Below are positions 62,501 to 64,000 of a stretch of 64,000 nt of DNA, piece by piece. Position numbers and translations under genes: made by a program. Where the stretch lies: positions 1 through 64,000 of the forward strand of contig JBBRQU010000004.1 of NCBI GenBank assembly GCA_038225855.1, written 5' to 3'. The stretch's first letter is position 1; each line of letters starts with the position of its first letter. The notes beneath the pieces were generated by a model. It searched no databases, had not been told where the DNA came from, and saw only the letters and a list, made by a program, of their open reading frames with translations. The stretch is from CAHJXF01 sp038225855. GTDB taxonomy: Bacteria; Pseudomonadota; Gammaproteobacteria; Burkholderiales; Burkholderiaceae_D.

Positions 62501-64000
62501 ACAGGTTGAGCGGTCCGATGCGCCGCGTTTCTTCGACAACCGCAGGCTCGGGCGTGCCGAACACGACGAGGTCGTGCGCGACGTGGCCCATTGCGGCATC
62601 GACCGACGCCGGTTCGACTTCGAGGGCCGCTGCCGCGAGCGCATCGCTCGCCCGTTCCGGCGCCGCCTCGTCGCTCGGCAGCGTCACGACCTGACCGCGC
62701 GCGTGCAGGTCGGCGAGATCGGGCTCGCCCGAGGCGAGATCGGCGATCAGGGGCGTGACATCGACCGGGGCGTGCGGTTGCACGCCGAAGAACTCGATAT
62801 CGATCAATGCTTCATCGGCACCCATGAACTGGGTTGCGGCGAAGCTTTGATCTTCCTCGACGACAGGCCGGCGCGATGCGAACTCGGTCTTCTGGAAATC
62901 GACTTCGAAGTCGTCCGCTGACGCTTCGTGTGCATGCTGATCGACACCGTCAATCGACGAACCGCCCGACGTGGAAATCAACGACGAGGTGGACGACGGC
63001 GCGGACGACGGCGCGGACGACGGCGCAAACGACGGCGCAAACGACGGCGCAAACGACGGTACGGCGGCCGGCTGCGCTCCGTAGCGCACCGCGCGCGCCG
63101 CTTCGATCAGCGTGTCGGGAAGGCGGGTGGAGAAACCGGTGGCTTGCAACTCGCCGACCCAATCGCCCATGTAGCGAATCGCATAGTCGGCAAGCGAGCG
63201 CAGGTCGGTCGGTGCGGGTTGCTGCTCGGCGAGATAGCCGTTGAACGTCTCTTCGAGATTCCACGCGGCATCGCCGAAGGCGGTCAGCCCGACCATGCGG
63301 CCACTGCCCTTCAAGGTGTGGAAGCCACGGCGCAGGACCGTCATGGCTGTGACGTTGGCCGGGTCGGCATCGAGTACGCGCAGCGAGTCGCGCGCGTCGG
63401 CCAGGACCATCGTCGCTTCTTCGAGAAAGATCTCGAGCAGCTCGGCGTCGATCGCGGCGGCGTTGTTTTCCGCGGGCACCGGCGCCGAGGGCGCGACCGG
63501 AGTCGCGCTGGTCGTCACGCCCGCCGCACGGCTCGCGTGGTTGGCAAGTTCGGCGACGTGATCGCTGAGCGCATCGGCTGCGTTGGCCGACACGCCGTCG
63601 CGTTCGGCGCGCCGCAACGATTGCAACGCGGCCGCAGCCTCGTCCTGGAGCGAGCGATCGTCGATCAACACGGCGTTGCGACGAACGTCCTCGAGCGCGG
63701 CAACCAGCCGGTCTCGCGTGTCCTGATTTTCCGGATGCGCGCGCAATTCGGCGGCCAGCGCGTTCGCATCGTCGCCGCGCTGCGCGATCTCTTCTTCGAG
63801 CGACGCTTCGGGCGCTTCGAATTCGGTCGTGACGAACGAGAAGTCGGATTCGGGAATGGCGAGGTCGAGAGGCGCGGCTGGCGTCACGGCTATCGAGGGT
63901 TCGACATCGCTGGTCGCGATCGCGGGGCGCGCCGGCGGTCGCGCGATCTCGGCGGTGAACGCGCCAGTCTCGGGATCGAAGTGAAAAGCCGACTCGTCGA
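59544..64000 (-). CDS. pilL: CheA-type hybrid histidine kinase PilL/ChpA (5' partial)
   Basis: At least 1485 residues are visible; the frame is open to the right edge, so GTG 63887 is not the true start. Phosphotransfer (Hpt) domains have HTLKGS-type histidines at codons 63320-63318 and 61760-61758, with a further HSLAGS-like one at 62375-62373. Then come a CheA dimerisation and HATPase core (HLLRNHIVHGIE, DDGAGLDL, GRGVGMDVV), a CheW domain, and a receiver (VVDDSLTVRR; phospho-acceptor Asp codon 59774-59772). This is the plan of PilL/ChpA, which control type IV pilus twitching and surface sensing. A 12-base repeat codes a PSFA linker. Confidence 0.9.
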   Translation of the reverse strand, partial: DESAFHFDPETGAFTAEIARPPARPAIATSDVEPSIAVTPAAPLDLAIPESDFSFVTTEFEAPEASLEEEIAQRGDDANALAAELRAHPENQDTRDRLVAALEDVRRNAVLIDDRSLQDEAAAALQSLRRAERDGVSANAADALSDHVAELANHASRAAGVTTSATPVAPSAPVPAENNAAAIDAELLEIFLEEATMVLADARDSLRVLDADPANVTAMTVLRRGFHTLKGSGRMVGLTAFGDAAWNLEETFNGYLAEQQPAPTDLRSLADYAIRYMGDWVGELQATGFSTRLPDTLIEAARAVRYGAQPAAVPSFAPSFAPSFAPSSAPSSAPSSTSSLISTSGGSSIDGVDQHAHEASADDFEVDFQKTEFASRRPVVEEDQSFAATQFMGADEALIDIEFFGVQPHAPVDVTPLIADLASGEPDLADLHARGQVVTLPSDEAAPERASDALAAAALEVEPASVDAAMGHVAHDLVVFGTPEPAVVEETRRIGPLNLSVALFNIYLTESDELLRVLTQDFDEWRYELDRTVSESAIRAAHSLAGSSATVGLVPAHDLAAGIEDVLQLLWREPVELAEAQVMRLRDAVEALSKMLHRFAAERMPESDPIRVAGLSALRRELAQASAHANVDEAPIEHAADAVPSVDSSTVAELEEPAVELSEEASIASHATIEAASLEATTQEAATQRAPALPARSAVRDEIDPDLLEVFTAEAGEILPQIGALLRAWQSNPADRNSARSLLRHLHTLKGSARMAGAMRLGEAVHDIEANVESAARLHEIPPTLLEELLAAHDRSLELFDQLHHPVAAAAIEATPAAAASTDADPAAVDEAAIDVSSPAGARQQTIVGASTDARRARDQRPGVQQAAVRVNSETLDRLVNLAGEVSISRARIENEVTQIKGALSDLGDNVERLRAQLREIDLQAEFQLQSRMQSQQAAGAEREKFDPLEFDRFTRFQELTRMMAESVNDVKTVQQNLQKSLESADTDLAAQRRMTRELQQDLMRVRMVPFSNIAERLYRVARRAAKEVDKRVNLDIRGGSVEIDRSVLERMAGPFEHLLRNHIVHGIESRDQRRNAGKHETGELLVEVRQEGNEIALTFSDDGAGLDLDRIRAKARDLGLVGENEIVSDARAAEFIFHSGFSTVSEVTELAGRGVGMDVVRAEANVLAGRVSVDSEKGRGTRFTINLPLTLAVTQVVLVAVAGRVHALPAVLVEQVQQLRPQPLADAYRAGQLMWLGEPVRLAFLGTLLGIEGSVPVAQRSSPVLILRSAGERIAIHVDDVVGNQEVVVKNLGPQLARMTGIAGATVLGSGEIVLILNPVQLAHMLRHEEAVFAAAQADAKTDGAPPAIRTEVLKTLPTVMVVDDSLTVRRVTQRLLSREGYQVVLAKDGVDALEQLQDYPPDAMLVDIEMPRMDGFDLTRNIRNDPRYRHVPIIMITSRTAEKHRQHAAELGVDEYLGKPYQEDELLELLARYVKERRTQSA
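62989..63060. repeat. 12-base tandem repeat in pilL, six units
   Basis: Six units of GCGGACGACGGC or GCAAACGACGGC (plus strand) encode repeating Pro-Ser-(Ser/Phe)-Ala in a linker between domains of the kinase. The number of units can change without a frameshift. Confidence 0.9.

Noticed and set aside
1..64000. CRISPR arrays, tRNA or rRNA genes, integrases or prophage genes
   Set aside because: None was seen on either strand; the short tandem repeats have no spacer structure. tRNA genes could be missed by eye, so a tRNAscan run would settle this.

Overview
The window is a 64 kb piece of a high-GC proteobacterial chromosome. The gene order points to Burkholderiales, close to Burkholderiaceae: rmlBACD followed by wzm and wzt, a polysaccharide locus lying between a phosphomannomutase gene and apaH, and then plsC, pyrC', pyrB, pyrR, ruvX, algH and a photolyase gene. 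From memory, this order resembles the O-antigen region of Burkholderia. No sequence search could be run, so genus and species stay open. I saw no rRNA, tRNA, CRISPR array, intact insertion sequence or prophage.

Layout. (1) 1-16 kb is housekeeping and stress genes on the plus strand: the tldD end, an S9 peptidase, an ABC-2 exporter pair, the ergothioneine pair egtD-egtB, rhlE, srkA, a pirin, two envelope proteins and a TPR-GGDEF diguanylate cyclase. (2) 15.4-22.4 kb holds tcdA, chaC, a heat-shock gene hsp20 with a sigma-32-type promoter, the LPS inner-core genes waaC-waaA, a WaaE-like glycosyltransferase and a sugar-nucleotide epimerase. (3) 22.4-23.4 kb is a small accessory insert: a complete mqsRA toxin-antitoxin pair and a frameshifted antitoxin remnant. 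(4) 23.4-51.7 kb is a large O-antigen or surface-glycan locus. (5) 51.8-57.7 kb is apaH-plsC and the pyrimidine operon, with a catalytically dead dihydroorotase. (6) 57.8-64 kb holds the photolyase and a giant CheA-type hybrid kinase (PilL/ChpA) that runs off the right edge.

How the glycan locus may work. RmlBACD makes dTDP-L-rhamnose. A WbaP-type transferase loads the first sugar on undecaprenyl phosphate. Several GT2 and GT4 enzymes extend the chain. Wzm/Wzt, with a carbohydrate-binding C-terminal domain on Wzt, exports it. Directly downstream lies a 1337-residue protein with two methyltransferase domains, a coiled coil built from an almost exact 98-residue (14-heptad) tandem repeat, and a GT4 domain. 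I read this as a candidate chain-terminating enzyme with a built-in molecular ruler. It is analogous in plan to WbdD, WbbB and WsaE but has a different domain order, and it is the most interesting system here. A second, oppositely oriented and more AT-rich three-gene cassette (38.4-43.4 kb: flippase-like protein, GT2-methyltransferase fusion, multi-spanning GT-C-like protein) looks like a Gtr-type periplasmic glycan-decorating unit. A Wzx-like flippase is also present, but no Wzy polymerase or Wzz regulator was recognised.

Repeats. Two families of dispersed palindromic (REP-like) elements occupy intergenic spaces. Twelve-base tandem repeats recur in or beside several genes.
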